Of a stretch of DNA of 64,000 nucleotides, positions 9,536-18,396 are shown piece after piece. This stretch comes from Halorussus amylolyticus. Lineage in GTDB: Archaea; Halobacteriota; Halobacteria; Halobacteriales; Haladaptataceae. The stretch lies in NCBI RefSeq assembly GCF_004143485.2, contig NZ_RXOB02000032.1, positions 1-64,000 of the forward strand. Direction: 5' to 3'. Within the stretch, counting starts at the first letter, position 1; each line of letters starts with the position of its first letter. The position numbers were made by a program, and so were the translations under genes. The notes below the pieces were generated by a model, which was not told the origin of the DNA, did not search any database, and saw nothing but the letters and a program-made list of their open reading frames with translations.

Positions 9536-9557
9536 TACCCTCTCTGATTAGCCTCGT

Positions 9558-10388
9558 ATGTTAACGTACACGACGTACAGCGAGGCGGGCGGGGTTGGGA
9601 AGACCACGCTCTCGGCGAACCTCGCGCGCGCTCACAGCGACCACGGTCACCGCGTTCTAGTCATCGACCTCGACCCACAGGACGGCTGTTTTTCGTATCT
9701 CCTCGGAGTCGACGACCATCGAAGCGACGAGAGTATCGATACACTCGTGCATCACCTGATTGACCGTGGGGACGACTTCGGCGATCTGATTCACACGAGG
9801 GAGGGAATCGATATCGTCCCGAGTCACAACATGCTCGAACGACTCGGCGACCTCCTGGAGAAAGCCGCTTCTATCGCCGAACAAACCGGTGAATCCTTCT
9901 CGAAGTACGGACGGCTACGACACGTCCTCGCCGCGAACGACGTTCCCGAGAAGTACGACGTCCTCATCGTCGACCCACCTGCGACGAGCGGTCCGCATCT
10001 ATACAATGCTATCGACGCAACGCGTAGCCTCGTTATCCCGGTCGAGCCGAGCGGCAAAGGTGGCGAGTCAATCACCGGTCTCGAATCCGTCGTTTCCGGT
10101 ATCGAATCGAACCTCGACATCGACGTGGGAGTGCTTGCCACTGTGGTAAATCGTTTCGAAGGGACGAACGACCAGCAAGCCGTACTCGACGAAGTGTCCG
10201 CCATGCCGTATTCGAACCCCGTGACGCTCCGAAAGCGGTCGAGTCTCTTCGAAGGCTGTTGGGCCCAGCAGTGCAGCGCGTTCGAATACGTCGAGAAGCA
10301 CCGCGACCGAGAGCGCGAGCACGAGCGGGAGACCCTTGACAAACTCGACGACCTCGCGACGTACCTTGAGGAGCGTGGTGACCTATGA
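9558..10388 (+). CDS. parA: ParA family partition ATPase
   Basis: A 276-residue deviant Walker-type ATPase of the ParA/MinD superfamily. The P-loop is EAGGVGKTT at 9-17, followed by LVIDLDPQDG (Walker A' region) and LIVDPPATSG (Walker B). It should drive segregation of this replicon with a DNA-bound partner. The start is supported by a TATA box about 25 nt upstream and by the immediate YTTYSEAGGVGKTT start typical of haloarchaeal plasmid ParAs. The next gene overlaps its stop by 4 nt. No canonical ParB gene is present. Confidence 0.93.
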   Translation: MLTYTTYSEAGGVGKTTLSANLARAHSDHGHRVLVIDLDPQDGCFSYLLGVDDHRSDESIDTLVHHLIDRGDDFGDLIHTREGIDIVPSHNMLERLGDLLEKAASIAEQTGESFSKYGRLRHVLAANDVPEKYDVLIVDPPATSGPHLYNAIDATRSLVIPVEPSGKGGESITGLESVVSGIESNLDIDVGVLATVVNRFEGTNDQQAVLDEVSAMPYSNPVTLRKRSSLFEGCWAQQCSAFEYVEKHRDREREHERETLDKLDDLATYLEERGDL

Positions 10389-10843
10389 AGGAAGGTACTG
10401 GAGGCGACCCGTTTGCGGACGACGATTCGGTTACTGAGGAGTCTTCCGACGACGCCGACACAGATGCGACGGCGCAGGGGGGACGAGATAGAACTGAATC
10501 ACTGAGCGACGGGGAACAGAGTGCGCCGGGAGAACCGGCGGTAGCGGACGACGGGGTTGGGACGGAGAACCGGGTTGAAACCGAGAGCGGGGTTGATGAC
10601 GAGAGTGTGGAATTGCCGTGGGCGGTCCGGCGGAGTAGCGTGAAAAGTGACCGAGAAATGGTACAGTTCTACCTTCGCGGTTTCGTTCAGGACCGCGAAA
10701 CCGAGTTTCAACACGAGGTCGAAACGGAAACCGGCTACGGTACGTATCTGACGGACGTGCGCGAGGCCGCGTATCTCGTTGCGATGAACCACCCGGACGA
10801 GGTGGCTAGTCTTTTAGATGAATGGGGATGTGAATATCTCTGA
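10385..10843 (+). CDS. ParA-coupled hypothetical protein
   Basis: A 152-residue protein whose first 70 or so residues are Asp/Glu/Ser-rich and probably disordered. The conserved-looking C-terminal part (about 78-152, from LPWAVRRSSVKSDREM) is predicted mostly helical. It overlaps the parA stop (ATGA), so it is translated with ParA. By position it is a candidate partner or centromere-binding protein, but I see no ParB motif and no recognised HTH. Confidence 0.75.
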   Translation: MKEGTGGDPFADDDSVTEESSDDADTDATAQGGRDRTESLSDGEQSAPGEPAVADDGVGTENRVETESGVDDESVELPWAVRRSSVKSDREMVQFYLRGFVQDRETEFQHEVETETGYGTYLTDVREAAYLVAMNHPDEVASLLDEWGCEYL

Positions 10844-10949
10844 ATGTAGTCCGCTCTCGCTGCAGTCGCTCACGGTATTTATCTAACCGTAACTCCGAAT
10901 CCTCACACGGACGTACTCGGCCTCTTCGTCGGTGAGATACATCGGGCTC

Positions 10950-11160
10950 GGGGTCGATTGTGACGATGACTTCGGGGGCGACCGACTCCACGAGGTCGGC
11001 CCGACCGGCGAGGATGCCGGTGATCTGGGGACCTCGAATCGCTTTCCCGCCGCTGAACGCGAGGAGGTTCGCCCCGGCGTCGGTAAACGCCTGCAGGTTC
11101 ACAACCGAGGGCAACTCGGCGGCGGCGTCCATGATGACTGAGCCGCCGTTGACCGACGAG
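10950..11160 (-). pseudogene. SelA-like PLP-dependent enzyme, internal fragment
   Basis: On the minus strand this reads GGSVIMDAAAELP, then NLLAFSGGKAIRGPQITG and LAGRADLVES. These are the conserved core of SelA-like PLP enzymes, with the active-site Lys in SGGK. The full family has about 350-400 residues; only about 70 remain. Similarity stops abruptly after RADLVES. Both ends are missing, so it is a gene remnant. It lies between parA and a Gfo/Idh gene, where intact relatives of this family are sometimes found with sugar catabolism genes. Confidence 0.7.
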
Positions 11161-11226
11161 CGCGTAGAGCGTCTATTTCCGTTCTAACACCCCGGATTCG
11201 GCGTTTTCATGCCGCGAGTTTCACAA

Positions 11227-11233
11227 TTTTTAA
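11227..11233 (+). promoter_or_regulatory. TATA-like box of the Gfo/Idh gene pair
   Basis: TTTTTAA lies 27-33 nt before the ATG at 11260. It supports that start rather than the one 51 nt upstream. Confidence 0.45.
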
Positions 11234-11259
11234 CCTATGCTGATTCGTGGCATACGCTT

Positions 11260-12255
11260 ATGCAACAGGTAGCACTCTTCGGGAGCGGTTTCATCGCCGG
11301 GAGCCACGCGGCGAGTTACGCGGCGATAGACGACGCCGAACTCGTCGCCATCGCGTCGCTCGACGATGACAAAGATGAGTTCGCGGCCGAACACGCCCCC
11401 GACGCCGAGACGTTCGATGACGCCGAGTCGTTGCTCGACGCCGTGGACCCCGACGTGGTGGACGTCGCGACCCCGACTCACACCCATCGTGAACTGGTCG
11501 AACTGGCCGCGGACCGTGGCTACGACGTGCTGTGCGAGAAGCCCATCGCGTCCACGCTGGCGGACGCGCAGGCGATTCAGGCGGTCGCCGAGGAGAACGA
11601 CGTAACGTTCATGGTGGGCCACGCGGTCCGGTTCTCCGCGCCCTACCGCCGAATCAAGGACCTCGTCGACGACGGCGAGGTCGGTACCCCCGGTGTCGTC
11701 CGCGCCTCCCGTGTGGGGCCGTTCCCGGATTGGGGGTGGCAAAACTGGTTCGGTGACATGGACAAGAGCGGTGGCGTGTTGCTCGACCTCGTCATCCACG
11801 ACTTTGACTTCCTGCGATGGACAGTCGGCGACGTGGAGCGAGTCCACGCCACGACCGAGACGTGGACCGACGACGGCGACCTTATGGACCACGCGGTCGC
11901 AATCCTCCGGTTCGAGGACGGGACGGTCGCGCACGTCGAGGGGTCGTGGGCCCAACCCGAGTCGCGGACGTTCCAGTTCTCCATCGAGGTCGCGGGCGAC
12001 GAGGGACTCCTCGAATTCGACGGCGGAGCGATGCGCCCGTTCGAACTGTACGCGGGCGACGACGCCGAAGTCGCAAATCCGATGGATGAGACGCCGATGC
12101 AGGCGGAACTCGAACACTTCCTCGCGTGTTGTGAGGGCGACGACGAACCGCTCGTCTCGGTCGGAGACGCGATAGACGCCGCGCGGGTCTCGCTCGCGGC
12201 GCTCGAATCCGCCGAGCGCGGCAAACCGGTCGCGGTCTCGGAGGTGAAGGCATGA
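11260..12255 (+). CDS. Gfo/Idh/MocA family oxidoreductase
   Basis: A 331-residue NAD(P)-dependent dehydrogenase with the Rossmann motif VALFGSGFIAGSHAASY, the EKP motif CEKPIASTL and the catalytic block LDLVIHDFDFLRW. It is the inverted paralog of the gene at 8102-9064. I use the ATG at 11260, with a TATA box about 30 nt before it; an in-frame upstream ATG would add 17 unlike residues. Its stop overlaps the next dehydrogenase start (ATGA), so the pair is co-translated. Sugar or polyol derivatives are the likely substrates. Confidence 0.88.
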   Translation: MQQVALFGSGFIAGSHAASYAAIDDAELVAIASLDDDKDEFAAEHAPDAETFDDAESLLDAVDPDVVDVATPTHTHRELVELAADRGYDVLCEKPIASTLADAQAIQAVAEENDVTFMVGHAVRFSAPYRRIKDLVDDGEVGTPGVVRASRVGPFPDWGWQNWFGDMDKSGGVLLDLVIHDFDFLRWTVGDVERVHATTETWTDDGDLMDHAVAILRFEDGTVAHVEGSWAQPESRTFQFSIEVAGDEGLLEFDGGAMRPFELYAGDDAEVANPMDETPMQAELEHFLACCEGDDEPLVSVGDAIDAARVSLAALESAERGKPVAVSEVKA

Positions 12256-13244
12256 CCGACCCCGTTCGCGTTGGAATCCTCTCGACCGCGCACGTCCACA
12301 CCGAAGCGTACGCCGAACTCCTGTCGGCGTTCGACGACGTGGAGTTCGTCGGTATCGCTGACGACGATGCAGACGCTGCGACCGAGTTGGCCGCCGCGTA
12401 CGGAACCGAATGCCGACCGACCGACGAACTCCTCAACGACGCCCACGGCGTCGTTGTCTGCTCGCCGAACGCCACCCACGAGCGGTGGGTCGCCGAGGCG
12501 GCAGACGCTGGCGTGGACGTACTCTGTGAGAAGCCGCTCGCACCGACCTACGACCAAGCGCGCTCGATAGCTGACACGTGCGAGGACGCCGGTATCAACG
12601 CGGGCCTCGTGATGCCGCTCCGGTTCAGTCCGCTCGCCCGCGAGGCCAAGACGCGGTTCGACGAGGGCGCTGTCGGCGACCTGCGATTCGTCACCGGCAC
12701 CAATCGCGGGAAGATGCCCGGCGGCTGGTTTGTTGACCCCGACCTCGCCGGAGGCGGCGCGATAATGGACCACACCGTCCACATCCTCAATCTCGTCCGG
12801 TGGATAACCGACGAGGAGGTCGAGACGGTCTACGCGGAGTCGGGAACCCGATTCCACGACATTCCGGTCGACGACGTGAACGTACTCTCGATGACCCTCT
12901 CAGACGGCACGCCGTTCACGCTTGACGGGTCGTGGAGCCGTCCCGACGAGTGGGACACGTGGGGCGACGCCACGCTCGAACTGCTCGGAACCGAGGGCGT
13001 CGTCTCGATGGACTCGACCGAACAGGCGATAAAACACACCCGCGACACCGGCGACGACCCCGGAATCCGGTCGGTCGCGTTCGGCGGCGATTTCAACCGA
13101 GGGTCGCTACGGAACTTCGTCGATGCGATTCGAGACGACGAACACCCGCTCTCGACGATGGAGGACGGGGCTCGCGAAGCCGCGGTCGTGGAGGCGGCCT
13201 ACGAGTCGGCCGAGTCGGGCGCTGTGGTCGACGTGGAGTACTGA
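12252..13244 (+). CDS. Gfo/Idh/MocA family oxidoreductase
   Basis: A 330-residue member of the same family, more distant from the other three. Its dinucleotide motif is unusual (VGILSTAHVHTEAY), with Ser-Thr-Ala-His in place of GxGxxA, as in a subgroup of these enzymes. The CEKPLAPTY motif and the MDHTVHILNLVRW block are intact. It overlaps the preceding paralog by 4 nt. The two may carry out successive steps or form a mixed complex. Confidence 0.87.
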   Translation: MTDPVRVGILSTAHVHTEAYAELLSAFDDVEFVGIADDDADAATELAAAYGTECRPTDELLNDAHGVVVCSPNATHERWVAEAADAGVDVLCEKPLAPTYDQARSIADTCEDAGINAGLVMPLRFSPLAREAKTRFDEGAVGDLRFVTGTNRGKMPGGWFVDPDLAGGGAIMDHTVHILNLVRWITDEEVETVYAESGTRFHDIPVDDVNVLSMTLSDGTPFTLDGSWSRPDEWDTWGDATLELLGTEGVVSMDSTEQAIKHTRDTGDDPGIRSVAFGGDFNRGSLRNFVDAIRDDEHPLSTMEDGAREAAVVEAAYESAESGAVVDVEY

Positions 13245-13702
13245 CGGAGCCGTGTTCGCGCCCATTCGCCGACTCTCACTCGCTCCGAAAGGAAGTGCTT
13301 GTAGAAACCGTCGGTACCGGAGCAGTCGTGCTCGTCTACCCGTTCAGTGCGGTCGCGTTCCCGTTTTGGTAGACGCGACCGCGGTTTTCGGCACCCCTCG
13401 AGCGCCGACTCGCCCGATAGCGAACTCGATGGCCTTCACTGAGGTTTTGGGACACAACGCTCGGGGATTCCATATATCGTTATACAATTTATTGAACTGC
13501 GAGCCATCATAATTCAGGGGTATCAAGCGTTTCAGACTCTCTCCGTGATGATATAGCCTGAAACAGCGTCACTCGTGATTAGGCGAGGAATCACAAGTAA
13601 ATATTAGTACCTCCAAGCCCTCGGACAAGCACGAAACCGCCAATCCAGCGAGAACCCGCTTCTCGGCGGCCAAACCCCCGGATTCGGCGCTCGGAGAACA
13701 CG
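13245..13702. other. Intergenic region before the integrase
   Basis: 458 bp without a convincing gene. The second half (about 13465-13615) is AT-rich, with CATATATCGTTATACAATTT at 13470-13489 and several short palindromic segments. It is a plausible place for the integrase promoter or an attachment site. No tRNA gene or tRNA 3' fragment is recognisable. Confidence 0.4.
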
Positions 13703-14851
13703 ATGCCCAGTAAGAACACCCAACCCCTCGACGGTGCGCTCGACGACTACCTCACCGACAAGTCGAAAGGAAACGACTCGGGGAACTACAGACGGAACGC
13801 CGAGCGAGTCGTCGGCGAGTGGCTTTCCTGGACCCACGACGAACGCTCGACGTACACCTTCGCTACACTCGACGTGGACGACCTCGAAGCCTACGCACGC
13901 CACCTCAAACGCCGCACGAACGGTCCCGACGGAATCGCCGCCTCGACCGCCCGGAAGTACTTCGACTACGTGCGCGCGTACCTCACGTTCTGCCAGAAGC
14001 GCGAATACCTCACGGACAACCCGGCGGCGAAGAGTCGCGCGACCGGCGCGCTCCCCGACGACGACCAGCGCGACGAACATCACCAACAACTCTGGACACC
14101 CAAACAGCGCAAAGCAATCATCGAATTTGTGAACAAACGAGCGCACGACGCCGTAGACGAACGGGGGTCGGACGCGCTCGCGGAGGTCCGCGACCGCGCG
14201 TTCGTCGCCACGATTGCGTACTCCGGGGTTCGCGGCGGTGAGGTCCTCCGCGATCGCAACGACGACCGCCGTAACGGCGTTCGCTGGAAGGACGCAGATC
14301 TCGATACTGGGACGATGAACATTCTCGAAAAAGGCTCACAGGCGTACCGCGACACGGGCGTCCCCGCGCAAGCTTTGCGGGCGCTCGACCGCTGGCACGC
14401 GGTGTTCGACCCGCCGAGTGAGGAGTGGCCGGTGTTCCCAACGTTCCACGCACCCTCGCTCGCGGCGGTCGTCGTGGACGGCCTCTCCGCCGAGGGCTAC
14501 GAGGAGAGCGACATCGAGGCGATACGCGACGGGAAGACGGCGCTGGAGGTGTGCTACGAGTACGACATCGCCCCGCCCGCGTTGACGACCGCCGGGGCGC
14601 GGAGTCTCATGAAGCGCCTCTCGGCGGCCGCGGACGTGCCGGACCTCGATACAGAAAACGGCGAGTACCTGGAACTACACGGTGGGCGACGGGGTGCTGG
14701 CGATACACTCGTACGCGAGAAAGGGTGGGAACAGGCACAGAAGCACCTGCTTCATGCGGACCCGAAGACAACGATGGACGCCTACTCGCACATCTCGGCA
14801 GAGGAGACGGCAGATGAAGCGAGTGATGCGTTCGACGCTGTAGACCGGTGA
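13703..14851 (+). CDS. Tyrosine recombinase / phage-type integrase
   Basis: A 382-residue XerC/D-like integrase. Residues 10-110 form a SAM-like core-binding domain; the catalytic domain follows. Catalytic residues can be placed: Arg177 in YSGVRGGE, Lys210 in LEKGSQ, His326-x-x-Arg329 in LHGGRRG, His351 and nucleophile Tyr361 in TMDAYSHIS. All are present, so it may be active. It suggests integration or dimer resolution of a mobile replicon. No flanking att repeats could be identified by eye. Confidence 0.9.
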   Translation: MPSKNTQPLDGALDDYLTDKSKGNDSGNYRRNAERVVGEWLSWTHDERSTYTFATLDVDDLEAYARHLKRRTNGPDGIAASTARKYFDYVRAYLTFCQKREYLTDNPAAKSRATGALPDDDQRDEHHQQLWTPKQRKAIIEFVNKRAHDAVDERGSDALAEVRDRAFVATIAYSGVRGGEVLRDRNDDRRNGVRWKDADLDTGTMNILEKGSQAYRDTGVPAQALRALDRWHAVFDPPSEEWPVFPTFHAPSLAAVVVDGLSAEGYEESDIEAIRDGKTALEVCYEYDIAPPALTTAGARSLMKRLSAAADVPDLDTENGEYLELHGGRRGAGDTLVREKGWEQAQKHLLHADPKTTMDAYSHISAEETADEASDAFDAVDR

Positions 14852-15044
14852 ATTGAGAGCCGGTACGTGCGAATCGGGAGACAACACTTGTCCATGAAGT
14901 ACCTATCTCTGTAATACTGGACGAGTCCGTCGACGGGTGTCCGATACCGTATCCGCAGTGACGGCCCCGAGACAAGAAATCCACACACTCAGAGCTTACT
15001 CGGTGGGAGAGTTTAACACCGCATCGCCCATCACCGAGAACGCC

Positions 15045-16295
15045 ATGGACGTGAATGCAGACCGCCTGCAGGACGACATCGAAACTAACGCGGGGTTCGG
15101 AGCCATCGACGCGGAGGAAGGTCGAGGACGGACGGTTCTCACCGGTTCGGAGGCCGACCGGGAGGCGCGCGAATACTTTGTGACGCGATTGGAGGACGCG
15201 GGCATGGAAGTGTCAGTCGACGCTGTCGGGAACGTCGCGGGTCGGTGGGTGCCGTCCAGTGCCGACCCGGACGCCGACCCGGTCGCGGCCGGAAGCCACC
15301 TCGACTCGGTCCCTCGCGGTGGAATCTTCGACGGTCCGCTGGGCGCGTACGCCGCGCTGGAGGCGGTGAGAGTGATTCGGGAGAGCGACGTCGAGCCGAC
15401 ACGCCCGCTGGTCGTCGTCTCTTGGACCGAAGAGGAGGGTGCGCGGTTCGACACAGGACTGCTCGGGTCGTCGGTCGCCGCCGGCCACCGACCGCTTGAC
15501 GAAGCCTACGCGCTCAAGGACGATGACGGCGTCAGCCTCGGCGAGGCACTCCGCGAAGTCGGCTTTCGGGGCGACGACGACATCGACCCTTCGAGCTGGG
15601 AGGCGTGGTTTGAGTTGCACATCGAACAAGGGACGAAACTCGAGTCGGCCGGCGCCCCCATCGGAGTCGTTGACGCCATCTCCGGCATCACTAACTGCCG
15701 GGTGACGGTGACGGGCGAGGCGAACCACGCGGGTGCGACACCGATGTACGAGCGCCGAGACGCGCTGGTGGCGGCGAGCCACTTCGTCGTCGACACCGAG
15801 CGGGCCGCTAAGGAGGTCGTTACCACGACGAGCGAGAGCGCCGTCGGCACCGTGGGGAAGGTCGCGGTTACCCCGAACGCATCAAACGTCGTGCCCGGTG
15901 AGGTTGCCATGACGATGGACATTCGAGACGTCGACCGCGACGCGATGGACGCCATCGTCGAGCGGGCGCGAGCCAGCGCCGCCCGCCTCCGGCGCGAGCG
16001 GCCGGTCGAGACCGACTTCGAGCAGTACCGGCTCACCGAACCGAGCGAGATGGCAGACCGCTGTGTCGATGCCGCGGCGGACGCCGCCGAGCGGGCCGAC
16101 TTCGACGCGATGCGGATGCACTCGGCGGCGCTGCACGACACCGCGAACCTGGCGGGAGTCACGGACACGGCGCTCCTGTTCGCGCCCTCGAAGGACGGCA
16201 TCTCGCACAATCCGTTGGAGTGGACCGACTGGGAGGACTGCGCCAACGCGACGCGAATCTTGGCCGGGGCGATGGCGGACATTGCGAGACGGTGA
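15045..16295 (+). CDS. M20-family Zn-dependent amidohydrolase (allantoate / N-carbamoyl-amino-acid type)
   Basis: A 416-residue dinuclear metallohydrolase. It has the metal-binding block GSHLDSVPRGGIFDGPLG, the catalytic EE pair in SWTEEEGARFD, and GEANHAGATPM in the dimerisation/lid domain. It ends with MHSAALHDTANLAG, which supplies another metal His. This set is typical of allantoate amidohydrolase, ureidoglycolate hydrolase and N-carbamoyl-L-amino-acid hydrolase. I start at the ATG at 15045; an upstream GTG at 14937 would add 36 unrelated residues. The broken PuuE-like deacetylase gene next to it supports a ureide-degradation role, by inference. Confidence 0.88.
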   Translation: MDVNADRLQDDIETNAGFGAIDAEEGRGRTVLTGSEADREAREYFVTRLEDAGMEVSVDAVGNVAGRWVPSSADPDADPVAAGSHLDSVPRGGIFDGPLGAYAALEAVRVIRESDVEPTRPLVVVSWTEEEGARFDTGLLGSSVAAGHRPLDEAYALKDDDGVSLGEALREVGFRGDDDIDPSSWEAWFELHIEQGTKLESAGAPIGVVDAISGITNCRVTVTGEANHAGATPMYERRDALVAASHFVVDTERAAKEVVTTTSESAVGTVGKVAVTPNASNVVPGEVAMTMDIRDVDRDAMDAIVERARASAARLRRERPVETDFEQYRLTEPSEMADRCVDAAADAAERADFDAMRMHSAALHDTANLAGVTDTALLFAPSKDGISHNPLEWTDWEDCANATRILAGAMADIARR

Positions 16296-16389
16296 GCGAC
16301 GCCGGAACCTCGTCTCGTGTGTGAGCGACGAAACCGAATTCGTCGAGAACGGGCTATCGTGCGAACTCGCGCGCGACGTCGTCGGCCGG

Positions 16390-16736
16390 TCACGTCGCGT
16401 ATCGAGCCGATGGCGCGCTCGATGTCGGTCTTCTCCGCCGCCTTGCTCTCGAACTCGCGCGGGTTCGTGTGACTCCAGCCGTGGTGCTGGACGTCGTGGC
16501 CGCGGTCCCATATCGCCGCCGTGACCTCCGTGAAGCTATCGACGGTGTGGCCGGGCCTAAAAAACGTCGCGGGAACGCCGAGCTCGTCGTGGAGATTGAG
16601 GAGTCGAGGAACCCGCGACTTCGGCACCGTACACGCCGCGAGAGAGCTTTGTCGGGCTGTCCACGGCCCCGTACCCGTGTACCCACACGGAAACCGCGCC
16701 GAAGTCGTATCCGATGCCGGCGGTCGTGTCGGCCAT
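16390..16736 (-). pseudogene. Polysaccharide deacetylase / PuuE-like, truncated and frameshifted
   Basis: From ATG at 16736 the minus strand reads MADTTAGIGYDFGAVSVWVH then SRGVYGAEV. It then continues, after a one-base shift near 16620, as VPRLLNLHDELGVPATFF, GHTVDSF and HDVQHHGWSHTNP. These are hallmarks of the NodB/PuuE deacetylase fold, including the metal-binding H-x-x-x-H region. The match stops near 16390, at about a third of the usual 280-300 residues. It is therefore broken twice. It converges on the M20 amidohydrolase gene. Confidence 0.8.
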
Positions 16737-16854
16737 ACTAATAGCGGACTGTTACCGCGCGACCCAAAATGAAGTCTCGGGAGGGGGGTGGCGATTCAGA
16801 TATGTGTGTGATTTCATACAATCTGGCTCTCACCGAGAATCACGCACGTTACAG

Positions 16855-17110
16855 TCACCATTCGGCGTAGACGAGGTACTCGACACCCTCGTATTTGAGG
16901 AGCCAAATGCATACGAATTCTCAACCTCGACCCCTTCGTAGCCTCGGAAACGGTCGATCACCGACCCGGAGGCGTCGTTATCCTCGAAGTACGCCCCGTC
17001 AATCGCTCCCTCGACGACTTCGCGTTCGGCGTCGGAAAGGTCCGTGAATTCGAACAGGCGCTGCTCCCGGACCTGTCCGGCGAACGCCTCGATCTATTCG
17101 AAAGGGACTC
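16855..17110 (-). pseudogene. Small haloarchaeal protein gene with frameshift
   Basis: On the minus strand a coherent acidic reading frame (DLSDAEREVVEGAIDGAYFE, then SGSVIDRFRGYEGVEV) runs to about 16910. After a one-base shift it finishes as WLLKYEGVEYLVYAEW and a stop at 16855-16857. Third-position GC bias is clear in both parts. No start was found, so the N-terminus is lost or lies beyond another shift. The function is unknown. Confidence 0.6.
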
Positions 17111-17231
17111 TCCGGGTTTGTACTGGTCCGCGAGAGCGGCGAAATACGTCCGATACGAGCAGGAAGGCCCAGCGAATCGTGAAGGAAGGCAGATACGTTT
17201 TTCTTGGTGTGGACCGACCGTTAGCCCACGT

Positions 17232-17405
17232 ATGTCCGAGGATGAAACCTGCGAGCGCCACGCCTGGGCCTCCGTCGGCGTCGTGACCCGGGCCGGATCA
17301 GTCTGCAGGATTTGGGAGTGCGAGAACTGTCCGGTCTGGACCGCAGAGCAGTTCGACCCCGACCACGAACGACTCTGGGCCGATACCTGGCTGGCCGAGC
17401 GCTGA
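17232..17405 (+). CDS. Small Cys-rich protein
   Basis: A 57-residue protein with five Cys residues, including CERHAWASV near the start and CRIWECENCPVW (CxxxxCxxC). This pattern could bind one zinc ion. It ends one base before the ATG of the antiporter gene, so the two are probably co-transcribed. No family recognised. Confidence 0.6.
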   Translation: MSEDETCERHAWASVGVVTRAGSVCRIWECENCPVWTAEQFDPDHERLWADTWLAER

Positions 17406-17406
17406 C

Positions 17407-18396
17407 ATGCCGGTTTCGGGCGAGTTTTTGACCCTGGTCTCTATTGGGGCGGTGGCACTGTACACCCTCGTGACTGCGGCGAGTCGTGCTATCGACCGGT
17501 TGCTGGCGCTCGCCGAGTACTACGATGTCGACGAGGTACTCGTTGGGATGACCATTCTCGCCCTGGGAACGAGCTTGCCGGAACTCAGCTCCCACCTCAT
17601 CGCGTCACTGGGAATCCTCTCTGGCGTCTTGGACTATCAGGCCACTTCCGCCGTCGTCATCGGCGGCAACACCGGCTCTTCGACCGTCCAACAACTTCTC
17701 CTCGTCGGCGTCCTCCTCATCGGGTACGGCAGCCTCGACCTCACCGAGACGTTCGTCCGCGAGAGCTACCTGCCTATGCTGGGCGTGTTTGTCGTGACGA
17801 TGGTCCTCGCTTGGGATGGAAATATCAGTCGGCTGGACGGGCTGCTGCTGTTGGCCCTCTACCTCGTGTACGTCGGGGTCAGTGTCACCCGTCGGGAACG
17901 GACTCAGGCGCTTCGAGAGCCGCCAAGTACCGACCCTCGCCGGGATGCCATCGTCGCGGTGGGTCTGCTCACTCTGGTCCTGCTCTCTGCGTCGCTCATG
18001 CTTTCGAGCATCGAGGTGGTCGTTGACATGCTTTCTCTCGGTGGGTCCATGGTCGGCATCGTTACAATCGGCGTGGCTGCCGCACTACCGGAGTTAACGG
18101 CCGTGATGGACGCTATCCGCCGGCGATCGCCCAACGTCGCTCTCGGAACTCTCATCGGGAGCAACATCGTCAACCCCCTCGTCGGCATCGGTCTCGGGGG
18201 TGCCATCTCCACCTACTACATCCCACCGGCCGTCGTCCTCTGGGACCTCCCGTTCAAGCTCGTGACTGGTGCTGGGTTACTCGGGTGGACGTTGTACGTA
18301 AAAAACGGAGAACTCACACGGACCGAGGGTGGCTACCTACTGGGATTGTATTTCGTATTCGTGGTCGGACGCCTCCTGCTGTTTCCGGGGCAGTAA
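17407..18396 (+). CDS. Sodium/calcium antiporter (CaCA superfamily)
   Basis: A 329-residue integral membrane protein with about ten helices in two inverted halves. Each half holds an alpha-repeat. The first is GMTILALGTSLPEL (47-60); the second is around ALPELTAVMDA and GTLIGSNIVNPLVG. The acidic residues in both PEL motifs are the cation ligands. It should exchange Ca2+ (or K+) for Na+ across the cell membrane. The length and motif order match the YrbG type. Confidence 0.9.
   Translation: MPVSGEFLTLVSIGAVALYTLVTAASRAIDRLLALAEYYDVDEVLVGMTILALGTSLPELSSHLIASLGILSGVLDYQATSAVVIGGNTGSSTVQQLLLVGVLLIGYGSLDLTETFVRESYLPMLGVFVVTMVLAWDGNISRLDGLLLLALYLVYVGVSVTRRERTQALREPPSTDPRRDAIVAVGLLTLVLLSASLMLSSIEVVVDMLSLGGSMVGIVTIGVAAALPELTAVMDAIRRRSPNVALGTLIGSNIVNPLVGIGLGGAISTYYIPPAVVLWDLPFKLVTGAGLLGWTLYVKNGELTRTEGGYLLGLYFVFVVGRLLLFPGQ

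Larger units (their letters stand above)
9065..9557. other. AT-rich intergenic region upstream of parA
   Basis: This 493-bp stretch is far more AT-rich than its surroundings and has no coding frame. It holds the 26-bp direct repeats (9366-9443), a CTAG-rich palindromic segment after them (9444-9500), and the parA promoter. Such regions on haloarchaeal replicons can be partition (parS) sites or replication-origin fragments. No rep/orc gene is visible nearby. Confidence 0.6.

Noticed and set aside
13245-13702. tRNA gene or att site beside the integrase
   Set aside because: No cloverleaf or TTCGAATC-type arm is recognisable, and no direct repeat around the integrase was found by eye.
15506-16627. 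373-residue minus-strand frame as one protein
   Set aside because: Only the first 80 or so residues are deacetylase-like; the rest is antisense of the M20 gene.
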